This document shows, in pieces, positions 1 through 12,393 of a stretch of 64,000 nt of DNA. The stretch is from Prorocentrum cordatum. Lineage: Eukaryota; Sar; Dinophyceae; Prorocentrales; Prorocentraceae. The position numbers and the translations under genes are program-made. Below the pieces are notes generated by a model. The model did no database searches and was not told where the DNA came from. It was given only the letters and a program-made list of their open reading frames with translations. The first letter of the stretch is position 1. Every line of letters starts with the position of its first letter. The DNA lies in contig CAUYUJ010000374.1 in NCBI GenBank assembly GCA_963575745.1, forward strand, positions 21,890 to 85,889, written 5' to 3'.

Positions 1-858
1 GCAGACGAGCGGACGTAAGCATGGCCCAGCCCGGCCCTGCGCGGGGACGCGGCCGGACCAATGCGACGTTTTTTTTTTTGCGGCTTCCGCGGGGGCAGGC
101 GGCTACTGACGGACGGAATTTCACGCCCTTCGTCCAAGGGGTGCCCAGGGCAGCAGGAGAGAACCACGTTCGCCATCTCGGCGACCCTTCTTGGGAAACA
201 CAACAGGATTTCGTGGGAACTGCGAGGCGTGCAGCCGCGCGCCCTTTCTCGAGCCAGAGTTAATCATGCGAATTTAAAGATGCCGGGCGGCGGGGGGGCA
301 ACGGCCCGTCGTCGTTCTGGCGGCGGGCCCAGGCGGGCAGCGGCCTGTCGGGCGGGCCCTGCGCGACGCGAGGACTGGCGGCGGCCTTCCCCGCCCGATT
401 CGCGACGCGAGGTAGCGGAAGGAGGGGGTCCTCTTCTTGCGGAGGGGAGCAACCCTCTTGCCGATCACGTCAGTGGTGGTGCCGTCAGAGGTGCAGCGGG
501 TGAGCCGCGGGGCCCGCCCTGGCGGAGACCGAACAGCCGCGCCCCCCGATGTGGCTTCCGCAGGCCCTGGGCCGCGGAACACGGCGCGCGGGTTCAGGGG
601 CATCTTGGCTCAAGCCAGAAGACGGCTACGACGAGCGACGAAAAGGAGGGGGTCAAGAAGACGTGCGAGGAGCGGTCGCCACGCAGAGGGGGTAGCGTAA
701 TTTCGAAGTAAGCACAACATGTTTCCAGCTTCGGCTCAGGGGCCCAGTGGTCGCCGTAATCGCGCAGGAAAAATGCCCGCTGGAATGGCGCTGAGAGTCG
801 CCGCATTGGACGCGCGCGGAATGAAACAGGCAGTGGCGCGGGGGGAATTGAGTCGTGG
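1..858. other. GC-rich stretch, no gene recognised
   Basis: Open frames exist (for example 61-711 on +), but none shows a domain, signal peptide or sustained codon pattern I recognise, and GC-rich DNA gives chance open frames. It lies just upstream of the LINE remnant and may be its 5' part. A leader-like 14-mer (CATCTTGGCTCAAG) sits at 601-614 and is treated as a weak finding. Confidence 0.5.
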
Positions 859-1610
859 ATGGTGGCTGCAACTATTCATGTTCTGGCGCTCCAAGAAACG
901 CACGTGTCGCAAAACAGGAAAGAATCGTTTAAAGAGTGCCAGGTTCTTCGGCGGGGAAGAACGCGTTTCGGCAGGACAGTTTTGCAGCCGGGGTCGGCAT
1001 TGTTATTCGCAGCGATATCGTGAAATACGTGACGGATGTGGAGCTGGTGGGTGGCCGCGTCAGCGCCTTCGAACTCAACCGCGCCGGGCCGAGAGCTAAA
1101 TCTGCACTTCGCGCCCCCCCGGGCGTTCAGACCTGATGGGGGCGAAGACGCTTCACTGAACAATGCAGCGAGTTTTCGTGGTGTGCAACTATCGAGGGCC
1201 GACCTGCGTGCTCGGAGATTCGAGCGCTAGGGTGCAGGCGCGACGCGGTGATGATGAGAGTAGCGCGGTCGGGCCGCGCGCGTTTCACGACAATTCAGCT
1301 AACCCATGTGACGCGCCGCCGGAGGCGTGGCAGAGACCGCCAGTTACTCATTGGATGTGCCAACCTGAACCATTTACGTCTTGCCAACGCGTGGTTTCGG
1401 AAACCTGACAGAGCTCGTTGCGCGCAGAACGCTGGGCGCGCAGCGGGGCGCTCCTTTCTACCGCCGCGCCCGCGAATAACTCGATGTTATCGTCGCCTGC
1501 GGAGGTGGGCCAACTTAATCGCAAGCGCTGAGACTGACGCCGACGCGAACATCAACGCTGGCCACTACCCCGTATGGGCCGCCGCCCGCGCGCGGCTCAA
1601 AGCGCTGCGC
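859..1610 (+). pseudogene. LINE endonuclease domain remnant (APE/EEP type)
   Basis: Reading from 859 gives MVAATIHVLALQETHV, matching the LQETH block that holds the catalytic glutamate of exonuclease-endonuclease-phosphatase domains. After a frame change near 936 the text continues AGVGIVIRSDIV..VELVGGRVSAFEL, the next conserved strands. Further on, NLNHLRLANAWFRK (about 1365-1400) and INAGHYPVWAAARARLK (about 1550-1600) match the NTWF region and the C-terminal SDH region; in the latter the SDH triplet reads AGH. In a live element this domain nicks target DNA. The frame breaks and altered motif make this copy a pseudogene. Confidence 0.75.
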
Positions 1611-2219
1611 CGGACCGGGCGAGCGCGGGTCGAGTGCGCAGATTGCTCGGATGCTGACAAAGTTGCCATTAATCGGGAGATCTCCGCCCAGTGCAGTGAT
1701 CTGTGGAACTCGTCGCTTTACGCCGCTCAGCCTGCCCATCTAGCAGAGAGGCTTATGCCGAGAGCGCCGGCGCGTGCGAGAAGCGTCGCTTGCTCGAGCC
1801 GCGCCGAGCAGCCCCTCGCCTCGCGAGAGGGCGCGGTGCCTTCGCAGGGCCCGTGGGAGTTCGACCAGCAGGACACATAATTCAGAGAAAAAGGAAGAGA
1901 AAAGACAGGGAGAGGGGTCGTTTTGCAAACGTTCTCCAGAGACCTGGACGCGCGCGACAGATAGTTGGGAATTCGCAGCTTGAAATCCGATTACTAACCG
2001 CGACCCTGCCGCGCGTGATATATACGCGGCAAACCAGTTGCTGTTGCCCAGCGCGTGGAAGCGGCGGCCGAGTATTTGGCGCGGCACCAGTGGCCACTAA
2101 AACGATCACTTGGGTCCCTCCCACCCCCCGTCGTCGTCGTCGTCGTCGTCGTCCTCCTCCTCCTCCTCGGCCCCCCCCGCCCTCTCCGCTCCGTCCTGCT
2201 ATCGTTCGCCCCCGTCAAC

Positions 2220-3512
<1,293 letters not shown>

Positions 3513-3720
3513 TGAGTCTGCGCGGCTGAGAACGTCTGTTGTTGACCCATTGCACGCTTTTTCAATTAAAAGGCTCGCGCAAAATCCCACGCCTAGAGGC
3601 GACGCGTTTCAATCGAGCCAACATCAATGCAAGGGTCTTGGAGTTTGCCAGCTCGCACTTCACCCGCCAGCCTGGGCAGGGCAGGGTCACGTTGTTTTCT
3701 GAAGTTGACGAACCCTGAAA

Positions 3721-3971
3721 GACGGTCTTATTCCGGCAAATCCTTTCACCGAGCAATGCGTATCCCCTCGGACAGGCCACCTTCGAGGCCGATTCAAGTC
3801 GCCCCTGAGAGTTCGGCAAGGAAAAGGTCGGGCGACCCCGCTTCCTCCTTCGCCGCCCTGCAGGTGGTGGCGTGCTCTTGTGTTTCCAGTCCAGTTCGGG
3901 CACGGCGCCTCCGGCGCGGCGCCGCCTGGGCGCCCGGGCGCGCGTCCGCGCGACCGGTGGGGGCGAACATG
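3721..3971. other. Spacer, nothing recognised
   Basis: Non-repetitive GC-rich sequence between the LINE remnant and the 71-bp array. I see no motif here that I can support. Confidence 0.4.
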
Positions 3972-4482
3972 CGGAGTAATAGGCGCCTAATATTCCGTGT
4001 TTCGGATGCACGGAGTAATAGTGGCCAATTATCCGTGCGCGGAAAATCAGCACCTCATATTCCGTGTGTCGGATGCGTGGAGTAATGTGGGCTTGTTATT
4101 CCGTGTGTACGGAGTAATGGGCGCCTTCTATTCCGTGTACCGGGTGCGCGGAGTAATAGGGGCCTGCTATTCCGGGTATGCGGAGTAAGGGGCGCCTAGC
4201 ATTCCGCGTGTCGGATGCGCGGAGTAATGGGGGCATATTGCTCCGTGTGCGCGGAGTAATGTGCGCGTGCTAGGCCGCGTGTCGGACGCGCGGAGTAATG
4301 GCGGCCATTTCTTCCGTGTGTGTGTGTGGAGTAAAAGGTGTTAATCATACCGTGCATCGGATACGCGGAATATCAAGGCTGTTTATTCCGTATGTGCGGA
4401 GTCTTTAGCGCTTCATATTCCGTGTGTCGGATACGCTGAGCCATGTGGGCTTATGACTCCGTGTATACGGAGTAGGCGCCTC
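3972..4482. repeat. Minisatellite with alternating 39/32-bp units
   Basis: Units start with GGAGTAAT and contain ATTCCGTGT. Successive lengths read 39, 29, 38, 32, 39, 32, 39, 32, 39, 34, 39, 31 and about 39-40, so the true higher-order period is about 71 bp. The longer half carries an extra CGGATGC-type insert. TTCCGTGT and the next ACGGAGTAA are partly complementary, giving small dyads at each junction. Confidence 0.9.
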
Positions 4483-4506
4483 AGTTGGCGCCAGTGGGCG
4501 TCGCCG

Positions 4507-4800
4507 GTTTGTTGTTGTTGTTGCTGCTGCTGTTGTTGTTGTAGTTGTAGTTATAGTTGTTGTTGTTGTTGTTGTTGTTATTGTTGTTGTTGCTGTTGTT
4601 GTTGTTGTTGTTGTTGTTGTGATGTTCGTTGTTGTTTTAGTTGTTGTTGCGGCTTTTGTTGTTGCTGTTGCCTTTACCGTTGCTGTGGCTGTTCTTGCTG
4701 CTGTTGTTCTTGCTGCTGCTGCTGGTGCTGCTGCTGCTGCTGAGGCTGCTACTGCTGCTGCTGCTGCTGCTGCTGTTGTTGTTGTTGTTGTTGTTTATGT
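4507..4800. repeat. (TTG/CTG)n trinucleotide array
   Basis: Mostly TTG units grading into CTG from about 4695 to 4775 and back to TTG. Long open frames here (poly-Cys, poly-Leu, poly-Val) are products of the repeat. Confidence 0.95.
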
Positions 4801-5029
4801 CATTGTTGTCGTTGCTTTGCTTTGTTCGGAAAGCCGGAGTCACGGGCCCCCGCGTGTTGAGATCTTCTTCTTGTTCAAAAGCCGAATCCTTACACCTGAG
4901 GGTATAATCCGCGCTCCAGCAAGCGCGTGCCTGCACCACGGGGTTGGAAAAAAAGTCTTTGGCACTGGGGCGGCGGCGGCCGGTTCTCCACCGGGCTGGA
5001 GAACTTGTCGGCATTCTGGGCGTCGTTCT

Positions 5030-5830
5030 TGAGGTTCTCCAGGACCCCCGCGGGTCCCCAAGGATTCCTCCCGTTGGCGCAGGATTCTTCAGTATTTTTC
5101 AGGAGCCATCGGGGTTCCTGGAAATGCCCAGATTGGAGAATCCCAGGACGCCCCAGGATTCCTCAGGCACCCATCGGATTCCACAGGGATTCTTCAGAGT
5201 CCTCAGGACCCCCAGGCTTCCCCAGGATTCGTCAGGATTCCCCGTGGCCCGTCATGGTCATTCGTGCTGAGTGGATCCCCGAGGACCGTCAGGATCCCCA
5301 AGGACCCTGCAGGATTTGTCAGGACCTCCCAGAACTCCTTCGGATTCCCTAAGATTCCCCATGCTTCCTTTGCATTCGTCAGGACGCCCGAGGGTTTTCA
5401 GGATCCACCAGGAGTCCACCGGATTCTTCAGGATCCCCCAGATCCGTCAGGATCGGTCAGAATTCGTCAAGACTCCCTAGATTCCCTAAAATTCCAGGTG
5501 ATTTCCCGCTGTTCACCAGAATTCCCCAGGATTCCCCAAGGCCCTTCGGGATTCCCCAAGGGTCAACCAGGAATTTTTCCATCCCCCCCGACGATTCCTC
5601 AGGGTGATTCAGGATTCTTCAGGAATCGCCCGGATTATTCGGGATCACCAGGGATTCCTCGCGGGACACGGCCAGAGCACGCCGTCGATAAATCACTCTT
5701 CAGGCGGTGGTGCTGGTCGTCGTCGTCGTCGTCGTCGTGGATTCCTGAGGAATCCGGAGGAGTCCCGAGGTTCCCAGAGGTTTCCTGAGAAGCTCGCAGG
5801 ATTCCTCGGGGCTCCTGAGAATCCCCGTAC
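5030..5830. repeat. Degenerate CAGGATTCCCC minisatellite
   Basis: Dozens of imperfect copies of a core such as TCAGGATTCCCCAAGG spaced about 15-30 bases. A short (CGT)n lies at about 5718-5738. The same GGATTCC core forms a second array at 6490-7265. Confidence 0.85.
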
Positions 5831-5856
5831 TTTCGTTCGGACTTTGGCTCAAGACG

Positions 5857-6150
5857 TTTTTTTTTTGGTTGGTTTTTATAGAATGGATTTCTTATTTCGA
5901 TTTATTGTATGGATGTCATTTTTTTTGATTGTATGGTTTTCTGTTTGTTTCTGATTGTATGGATTTCTGTACGGGTTTCACAGTGTGTTTGAATGTGTGG
6001 GTTTGTTGTTGCTCCTGTTTTCACGGATGTCTTACTGCTTTGATTTCGCGGGGGATGAAGATGGATTAGGAACATGAGGAGGATAAGAAAACATATGAAA
6101 CTTGTGATTCTAATGGTGGTGATGATGGTGGTGAGCATGATGACGAGAAA
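5857..6150. other. T-rich, low-GC interval
   Basis: AT-rich relative to its surroundings, with a recurring GATTGTATGGATTTCT-like phrase on + around 5880-5970. No gene recognised. Confidence 0.5.
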
Positions 6151-6179
6151 AAACCCATGTCACCTACTCTTGAATGTCG

Positions 6180-6460
6180 ACCTAAGGTCGGGGGGTAGCT
6201 TCCAAAGCGCGGAGGGTGGGGGGTAGCTTCCGAGGGGCGGGGAAAGGGAGGGGGGGGGCTTTTGGCACGGGGGGTTCAAAGTGAGGGGGGGGGTCTCGGG
6301 GTCAGCTAAGCCCCCTCCCCCTTGTGGAAAGGGAGGCGGGGGGGTAGCTTCAGGAGCGCGAAAGGGAGGGGTGAGCTTCCGAGAGGTGAAAAGCATAAAA
6401 CAAGGTGGGGGGGGCTTCCGGCAGGGCAGGTCGGGGGAGGTGAGTAAGGGTGTACCCCTC
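6180..6460. repeat. G-rich GGGTAGCTTCCGAG repeats
   Basis: Several degenerate copies of a G-run plus TAGCTTCC(G)AG phrase. The runs of 6-8 G on one strand could in principle form G-quadruplexes. Confidence 0.7.
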
Positions 6461-6489
6461 CCTCTTTTTTTTGGGGATTGTAAAGGACT

Positions 6490-7265
6490 CCTGATGATCC
6501 TTGAGGATTCCGAAGGATTCCTCAGGAGTGGGAGCCCAGAGGGTTTCTAAGGATTCCTCAGGGCTCCTCAGGAGCCTGGCATATTCCTAATGATTCCTCA
6601 GGACTCCTGAGGATTCCCGAGAATTTTTTAGGAGGAACCCAAAAGATTCCTCAGGATTTCATAGGGCTCCCGGGGATCCCCTGCCCTGGGGATTCCTGAG
6701 GATCCCCAGGATTCCTGAGGAGCCCAGCGAATTCCTAAGGATTCTCTAGGACTCCTAGGGGTTCCTACGGATTCTTTAGAACACCAGAGGTGCCCAGGAG
6801 ATTCTTAAATATTCTTCAGGATTCCTGAGGATCTCCCAGGATTCCTCAGGACTCTTGAGGAGCCCAGACGAATCTCAGGGATTCCTCAGGACTCCTGAGA
6901 AGCCCAGAAGATTTCTAGGATTCCTTGGGGCTCCTGAGGATTCCCAAGGATTCCTCAGGACTCCTGAGGAGCCCAGAAGATTCCAAAGGATTTCCCGAGG
7001 GCTCCCGAGGATCACTGAGGATTCCTCAAGATTTTGAGGAGTCCAGCAGATTCCTAAGGATTCCGAAGGATTCCTAAGGATTCCTAAAGGATTCCTCAGC
7101 AATCCTGAGGAGACCAACATATTCTTAAGTATTCCTGAGGAGTCTTGAGGATCTCGGAGGATCCTTCAGGAGTCTTGGGGAGCCCAGAGGATTCCTGAGG
7201 ATTCCTCAGGACTCTTGAGGACCCCAGACGATTTCGAACGATTCTTCTGGATTCTTGCGGTTTCC
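6490..7265. repeat. Degenerate GATTCCTCAGGACTCCTGAGG minisatellite
   Basis: Repeats of a 25-35-bp core built from AGGATTCCTCAGGA and CTCCTGAGGAGCCCAG. CCTCAGGA and TCCTGAGG are reverse complements, so each unit can form a small hairpin. Confidence 0.88.
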
Positions 7266-7538
7266 CGAGGAGCGCAAGCAAGGGGCCGGAAAAGGCGGGA
7301 GCGCACGGGGAGCGGTTCTGCGGAGGCCACAGGTCGGATGAAGTGAGACATGGGGCCGGAGTGTACGTTTGTCGAGTGGGGCGCGTAGCCGCCGCAGGGG
7401 GCCCACCGCAGAGCCGTATGAACCGTCGTCACACAGTGAGCGCCAACGCAGAAGCCACGGGGCGGGACTGTCCGTTGCTCCACCTGGGTGTGACCGTTGA
7501 CCGTGCGTCCTCGTGCCGGGGCCGGTGTCTCCGTTCTT
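7266..7538. other. Spacer, nothing recognised
   Basis: GC-rich non-repetitive DNA between two arrays. No supported gene or element. Confidence 0.4.
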
Positions 7539-7568
7539 CCTTCGTCGTCGTCGTCGTCGTCGTCGTGG

Positions 7569-7602
<34 letters not shown>

Positions 7603-7709
7603 GGTTGTTGTTGTTGTGGTTGTTGTTGTGGTTGTGGTTGTGGTTGTGGTTGTGGTTGTGGTTGTGGTTGTGGTTGTGGTTGTGGTTGTGGTTGTGGTTG
7701 TGGTTGTGG

Positions 7710-7747
<38 letters not shown>

Positions 7748-7748
7748 G
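7539..7748. repeat. (GTC)n, (GTT)n and (GTTGTG)n compound array
   Basis: Starts with about nine GTC, then GTT, then a regular GTTGTG hexanucleotide block at about 7626-7712, then GTT again. Confidence 0.95.
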
Positions 7749-7919
7749 AAAGATTATTGTTGATCCCCCCTCGGTTGGCTTGGCCATTGTGTTTTTTCAA
7801 TTGGAGTGCTTCGCCTGGGGTCGCGCCTTGCTTCTGTATCAGGGGAAGTCAGTCGGCTCAAGCTGTGTTGTTGGCCCCGGATTACAACAACGGCTCCCGC
7901 TTGAGACTTCCTTTCTATT

Positions 7920-8087
7920 TTACCAAGAGCCCCGCTCCCGCCTGAGTTTTCCTCGCGTCTTATTCAGGAATCGCGCTCTCGCTTTGGAATTCCTTGCAAG
8001 TTATTCAGGATTCGCTCTCTCGACGCTTTGGATTCGCGCTTTCGCTGGAAGTTTGCTTGCCATTTACTCAAGAATCCCGCTCTGGGG
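7920..8087. repeat. Degenerate TCAGGAATCGCGCTCTCGC repeats
   Basis: Four or five imperfect copies of a phrase like TATTCAGGATTCGCGCTCTCG about 45-60 bases apart, ending at the 21-bp array. Confidence 0.65.
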
Positions 8088-8318
8088 TCACGAAGGGGTG
8101 CAACGGGGCCACGAAGGGCAGCGAGGGGGACACGAAGGACTGCAACGGGGCCGCGAACGGCAGCGAGGGGGCACGACCAAGGGGTTCACGAAGGGCTGCA
8201 ACTGGGCCACGAAGGGCAACGAGGGGGCCATGAAGGGCTGCAACGGGGCCACGAAGGGCAGCGAGGGGGCCACGAAGGGCTGCAACGGGGCCGCGAAGGG
8301 CAGCGAGATCTCGATTCC
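8088..8318 (+). repeat. 21-bp minisatellite, forward orientation
   Basis: Units GGGGCCACGAAGGGCAGCGA and GGGGCCACGAAGGGCTGCAA alternate, giving a 21-bp unit and a 42-bp higher-order period. The same unit recurs in reverse orientation at 8408-8750. Confidence 0.9.
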
Positions 8319-8407
8319 AAAGTAAGCTGTGAGGGAGTCCTAAGCGTGAGCGCGACTCCTGGGTGCCTGAGTGTCGGGAGGCGCTTGAGTAAATTGCGGG
8401 GAGTTCC

Positions 8408-8750
8408 AACACATGCCCTTCGTGGCCCCGTTGCTGCCCTCAGTGGTCCCGTCCTTGCTCTCTGCGGCCCAATATTCGTATTCCCTTCGTGGCCCCCCCT
8501 CGTTCGCGCCCGTCGTGGCCCCATATGCATGCCCTTCGTGGCCCCAGTTTCGCCCTTCTTGGCCCCCTCGCTGTCCTACGGGGCCCCAGTGCTACCCTCA
8601 GTGGCCCCGTCGTTGCCCTGTGGCCCCGCATTATTTGCCCTCCGTGGCCCCCGCTCGTTCGCGCCCTTCGTGGCCCCAAAGGCATGCTCTTCGTGGTCCC
8701 GCTGTTGCCCTTCGTGGCCCCCTTCCTGCCCTTCGTGGTCCCGCTGTCGC
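8408..8750 (-). repeat. 21-bp minisatellite, reverse orientation
   Basis: Repeats of CCCTTCGTGGCCCC are the reverse complement of the array at 8088-8318 but more diverged. A 90-bp spacer separates the two arms, so together they form a large imperfect inverted repeat. Confidence 0.88.
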
Positions 8751-8793
8751 TCTCGCTCTCGCTTTCGCTTTCGCTCGTCGTCGTCGCCGTCGT

Positions 8794-8826
<33 letters not shown>

Positions 8827-8832
8827 CGTGGT
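8751..8832. repeat. CTCTCGCTTTCG tract and (GTC)n
   Basis: A short hexamer-like CTTTCG block runs into GTC/GCC trinucleotides. Confidence 0.85.
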
Positions 8833-9065
8833 GGTGGGTCCCCTGTCCGTCCTTCTTGGGGTCGGGTTGCCGCCGATTAACGCTGCCGCTGGCCAGGCCG
8901 ACGTTCCGCGGCCGCCCCGCCGCTTGCTGGGGCCCGGCCTGCAGGGAAGTAAGATATGCCCCCCATAAGAGGTACGATCGAAGACCAAGAGGGCGGGTAT
9001 CGAGGGTATGGAAATACACGTTGCATGACATTCGAGCGGATAAGAGCGAACAGTCTTAAACTGAT

Positions 9066-9071
9066 TATTGC

Positions 9072-9106
<35 letters not shown>

Positions 9107-9133
9107 TTGTTGTGGTTGTTGTTGTTGTTGTGG

Positions 9134-9164
<31 letters not shown>

Positions 9165-9220
9165 AATGGTTGTTGTTGTTGATATTGTTTTGGTTGTTTC
9201 TTATTTGTTGCTTGCTGTTT
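9066..9220. repeat. (TTG/CTG)n array
   Basis: Starts as GCTGTT hexamers and becomes pure GTT. Confidence 0.95.
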
Positions 9221-9264
9221 GTTTTTAGCTGTGCGTTGTGTGTTGCTGTCGGATGTTGTTGGTG

Positions 9265-9489
9265 TTGTGAATGATGACGATCATGCTGCTGAGCTTGATG
9301 ATGACGATGATGCTCGTGATGACGACAGTGCCGACGACGACGGTGATTCTGATGACGGTGGTGGTGATGACTAGGAGTGTAACCGTGATTACGATGACGA
9401 TGGTGATGGTAGTTGTGATGATGATAATGATGGTTCTGATGCTGATGGTGATGCTAATGCTGATGCTGCTGCTGCTGATGATGATGAAC

Positions 9490-9536
<47 letters not shown>

Positions 9537-9537
9537 A

Positions 9538-9582
<45 letters not shown>

Positions 9583-9770
9583 GCGGTGGTGGTGATGATG
9601 GTGATGATGAAGATGATGTTGATCACGACGAAGATCATGCTAATGACTACTACGATGGTGCCGAGGATAATGACGATGCTGCTGATGAGGATGATGATGG
9701 TGCTGCTGCTGATGATGCACATGCCGACGACGGCGACGATGGCACTGCTGACGCTGGAGGAACGAGGACT
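9265..9770. repeat. (GAT)n array with CTG and ACG variants
   Basis: About 500 bases of ATG/GAT-type trinucleotides. The purest part, 9474-9580, is almost entirely GAT. Confidence 0.95.
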
Positions 9771-9937
9771 GAGGATGACGACGAGGGAGGCCGGGGGTGG
9801 GGCGAGCCAGGCGACGAGGAGCAGGAGGGGGCGGGCCCAGACCGCCGCGGCCCCCTTGCGCGGCGCGTGCCCAGGGCACGAGGGGCCGTGGGGGCACGGC
9901 CGCCCGTCCCGAGTTCGCCAAGGCGCCCCGTGCGGCA

Positions 9938-9938
9938 T

Positions 9939-9993
<55 letters not shown>
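9938..9993. repeat. (GTC)n microsatellite
   Basis: About 18 perfect GTC units. Confidence 0.97.
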
Positions 9994-10237
9994 TGAGGGC
10001 CCCCAAAAGGACCCCCGCCGCCCGAGAGAGCCCGCCCCCCCCCCTGCTCGCCGCCGACCCCGGTGCCCCGGGCAGAGGCCCGCGCCCCGCGCTCGCCCGG
10101 CGGAGCGCGATCGGGGGCGGCCGGTGCCCCCCCCCTTCGGCCGTGGCGCCGCGCGCCGCGCCCCGCCTCGCGCGGCCGCAGAGGGCCTGCCCCCCTGCGC
10201 AGGGCCTGCGCAGGGCCCTGCGCAGGGCTCGGGGGCA

Positions 10238-10335
10238 ACGCCCTCCTCCTCACCCTCCTCCTCCTCCTCCTTCTCCTCCTCCTCCTCCCTTTCCTCCTCC
10301 TCCCTTTCCTCCTCCTCCTCCTCCTCCTCCTCCTG
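10238..10335. repeat. (CTC)n microsatellite
   Basis: CTC units with a few interruptions, in very C-rich DNA that starts around 10005. Confidence 0.95.
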
Positions 10336-10931
10336 GGGGGTTCGAGGTTCGAGGCTCGAAGGTCTTCGGACGTATTCCGTGGGCTCTCTCGGCCGTTTTC
10401 CAGCCCCGGGAGGCTCGATGCGGAATCTCGCTTCCGTGTCGCTGCGGCCCGATGCGCTGCGGCCCGATGCAGTGCAGGCCCCGATCCGGTGCTGTTTCGC
10501 GACTCGGCCGGTGGGCTTATGGGCGGTTCTTGGCGGGTTCTCGTCGCTTCTCGGCGGTTATCCAGCCTCGGGATGCTTTACAGCAGCTGCGCCTGGCCGA
10601 GAGCGTTCTTGGGGTTCAGGAGTCGTCCCGAACGGCCGCCGGGGAGCCGGGGTATGTCCCGAAAGCCAGGAGGCAACGACATGGGGAACTGGTTCGGTGG
10701 GGAACGCATCGATCCCCAATCGCCCATTCATCGTCGATGGGGGCCCGATGGTCCACCCTCGCCCAGGAAGGTGCGGAGTGGCGATCGGGGGCCTATCGCC
10801 GATCTATCGGCGATGCACCGTCGATTCCAAGTCGGTGCTTGCCCACCCTATGTCAGTCCCCCCCTATCGTTGCCCCTCAAGGGCATCAAGCAGGGATCAT
10901 CGTCAGGAATGCCCGGGCTTCCTGGGGTCAT
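10336..10931. other. GC-rich spacer, no gene recognised
   Basis: Non-repetitive apart from short phrases such as GCGGCCCGATGC repeated near 10445-10475. Open frames span it but show nothing I recognise. Confidence 0.4.
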
Positions 10932-11095
10932 CATTCAGGAGAGGAAAAAACACAGACACAATTAATCCTCGATTCCCCAGAAAATATGGGAAAATATGGG
11001 AAGTGGGGGGGAAGACAGAAACCCAGAACATATGGGAAAATCTTGGGAATCTGTTTATTTGTGTGTATCTATTTGTGTGTGTGTGTGTGTGTCCT
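10932..11095 (+). repeat. Dispersed repeat D1, copy 1
   Basis: A block of about 155 bp with paired AAAATATGGGAA motifs, starting at an A-rich ACACAGACACAA stretch and ending with TTTATTTGTGTGTATCTAT. It recurs at 31403-31556 and 35007-35150. The start and the reverse complement of the end are loosely alike, suggesting diverged terminal inverted repeats. Confidence 0.8.
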
Positions 11096-11257
11096 GGGGC
11101 CCCTTCAATCATGGGGGGGCCGTGCAGAGTATGCTCTCTAGGGTCCACCTGCGATTCTCCCGGGGGCCCCACTGGGGCCCCGTGGCTGCCTTCAGGGGCT
11201 CTGGGGGTACCTGGCAGGGTCCACTTCGATCCGATCGATCCGATTCGAGGTCGACTC

Positions 11258-11415
11258 CAGGAGGAGGAGGAGGAGGAGGAGGGGGAGGAGGAGGAGGAGG
11301 AGGAGGAGGAGGAGGCGGAGGCGGAGGCGGAGGCGGAGGCGGAGGCGGAGGCGGAGGCGGAGGCGGAGGCGGAGGCGGAGGCGGAGGCGGAGGCGGAGGC
11401 GGAGGAGGAGGAGGT
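11258..11415. repeat. (GGA)n and (GGAGGC)n array
   Basis: Pure GGA on both sides of about 18 GGAGGC hexamers. Confidence 0.96.
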
Positions 11416-11584
11416 CGGCAGATCCGATGCGGCACGATGCTTGCACGGCGCCGTGCATCCTGGCGCAGCCGATCCGATTCGGTTTCGGCTCCGTGCCGGT
11501 GCAGTCCGATCTGACTCGCGCTCCGCTTCGATCCGATCTCCCAATTCGGTGCTGACTGGTCCTGCCCACGCCTCGGCCCCAGAC

Positions 11585-11745
11585 TTACGTCGGGCCTGTC
11601 CCTCTACAGGGGGAATATTCAAAAATAATACAACAATAGTCTGGGGACTATTTTTTGGTTATTCTTTCACCATTTTGGAGCATTTTCTGGGTATTTTCTA
11701 TTTTTCGCCGAAGCTCCCCCTGCAGGGGGACACGCCCGACTTGAT
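11585..11745. mobile_element. hAT-like TIR element, short form
   Basis: Left end TTACGTCGGGCCTGTCCC and right end GGGACACGCCCGACTTGAT are inverted. Each arm also has a small hairpin (CCTCTACAGGGG, CCCCCTGCAGGGGG). Flanking 8-mers CCCCAGAC (11577-11584) and CCCAAGAC (11746-11753) agree at 7 of 8, consistent with a target-site duplication. At 161 bp it encodes nothing, so it is a MITE-like form. Related copies: 22248-23020, 30449-30593 and 32592-34870. Confidence 0.85.
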
Positions 11746-11890
11746 CCCAAGACCTCCGACGTCGTGATTTCTCACGGCCTGGACCCCTGGAGGTCTGGAC
11801 CCCTTCCCCAGCACCGCCTTCTCGCTTGGCGTCGCTGCGTGGCTGCCCGGGGCCCTGGGGAGGGCCCCGGGGGGCGGAAGACAGTGAATA

Positions 11891-12393
11891 GGGGAATCTC
11901 ACGGGCAGGCGGGGCCCCGCGGTGCTTACAGGGCCGTTTTTAATACATTATTGGATTTTTTGAAATATCGGATTTTTCATAGATGATTAATCTATGAATA
12001 AATGTATGCATGAACTCATCGTTGTTTTTAGTACTGAATCGCTGCATGTTTAGTACATGATCCGCACGCGGAGCATGTATTAAAAACGGCACTGTACACC
12101 ACCTGCTGGAAACCGGTGCCGAGAACAGCCAAGATCTACTCCACGGGGGAGGGGGGGGCGAGGGCCCGCGCCGATCGGCACAACAACGAGTGAGAAGACA
12201 GTCGCAACGCCGGGCGATGCTTCACTAGGGGAACGAAACATGGCATAAACATAGAAAAAAACTCGGAGGTCCGCGCGGATTTCTCGCATCGGCGCTGGGG
12301 CCCCCTCCCTAAAATCCGATCTTTCAAACAATCCAATGTATCAAAAACTGCCCTGTAAGCACCGTGGGGCCTCGCCTGCCCGTGAGATTCCCC
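11891..12393. mobile_element. 503-bp foldback element with about 65-bp arms
   Basis: Arms 11891-11955 and 12330-12393 are near-perfect inverted repeats, from GGGGAATCTCACGGGCAGGC outward to a shared TTGGATT inward. A second inner inverted pair (GCCGTTTTTAATACAT near 11933 and its complement near 12078-12093) nests inside. No target duplication is obvious and no protein is encoded. Confidence 0.88.
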
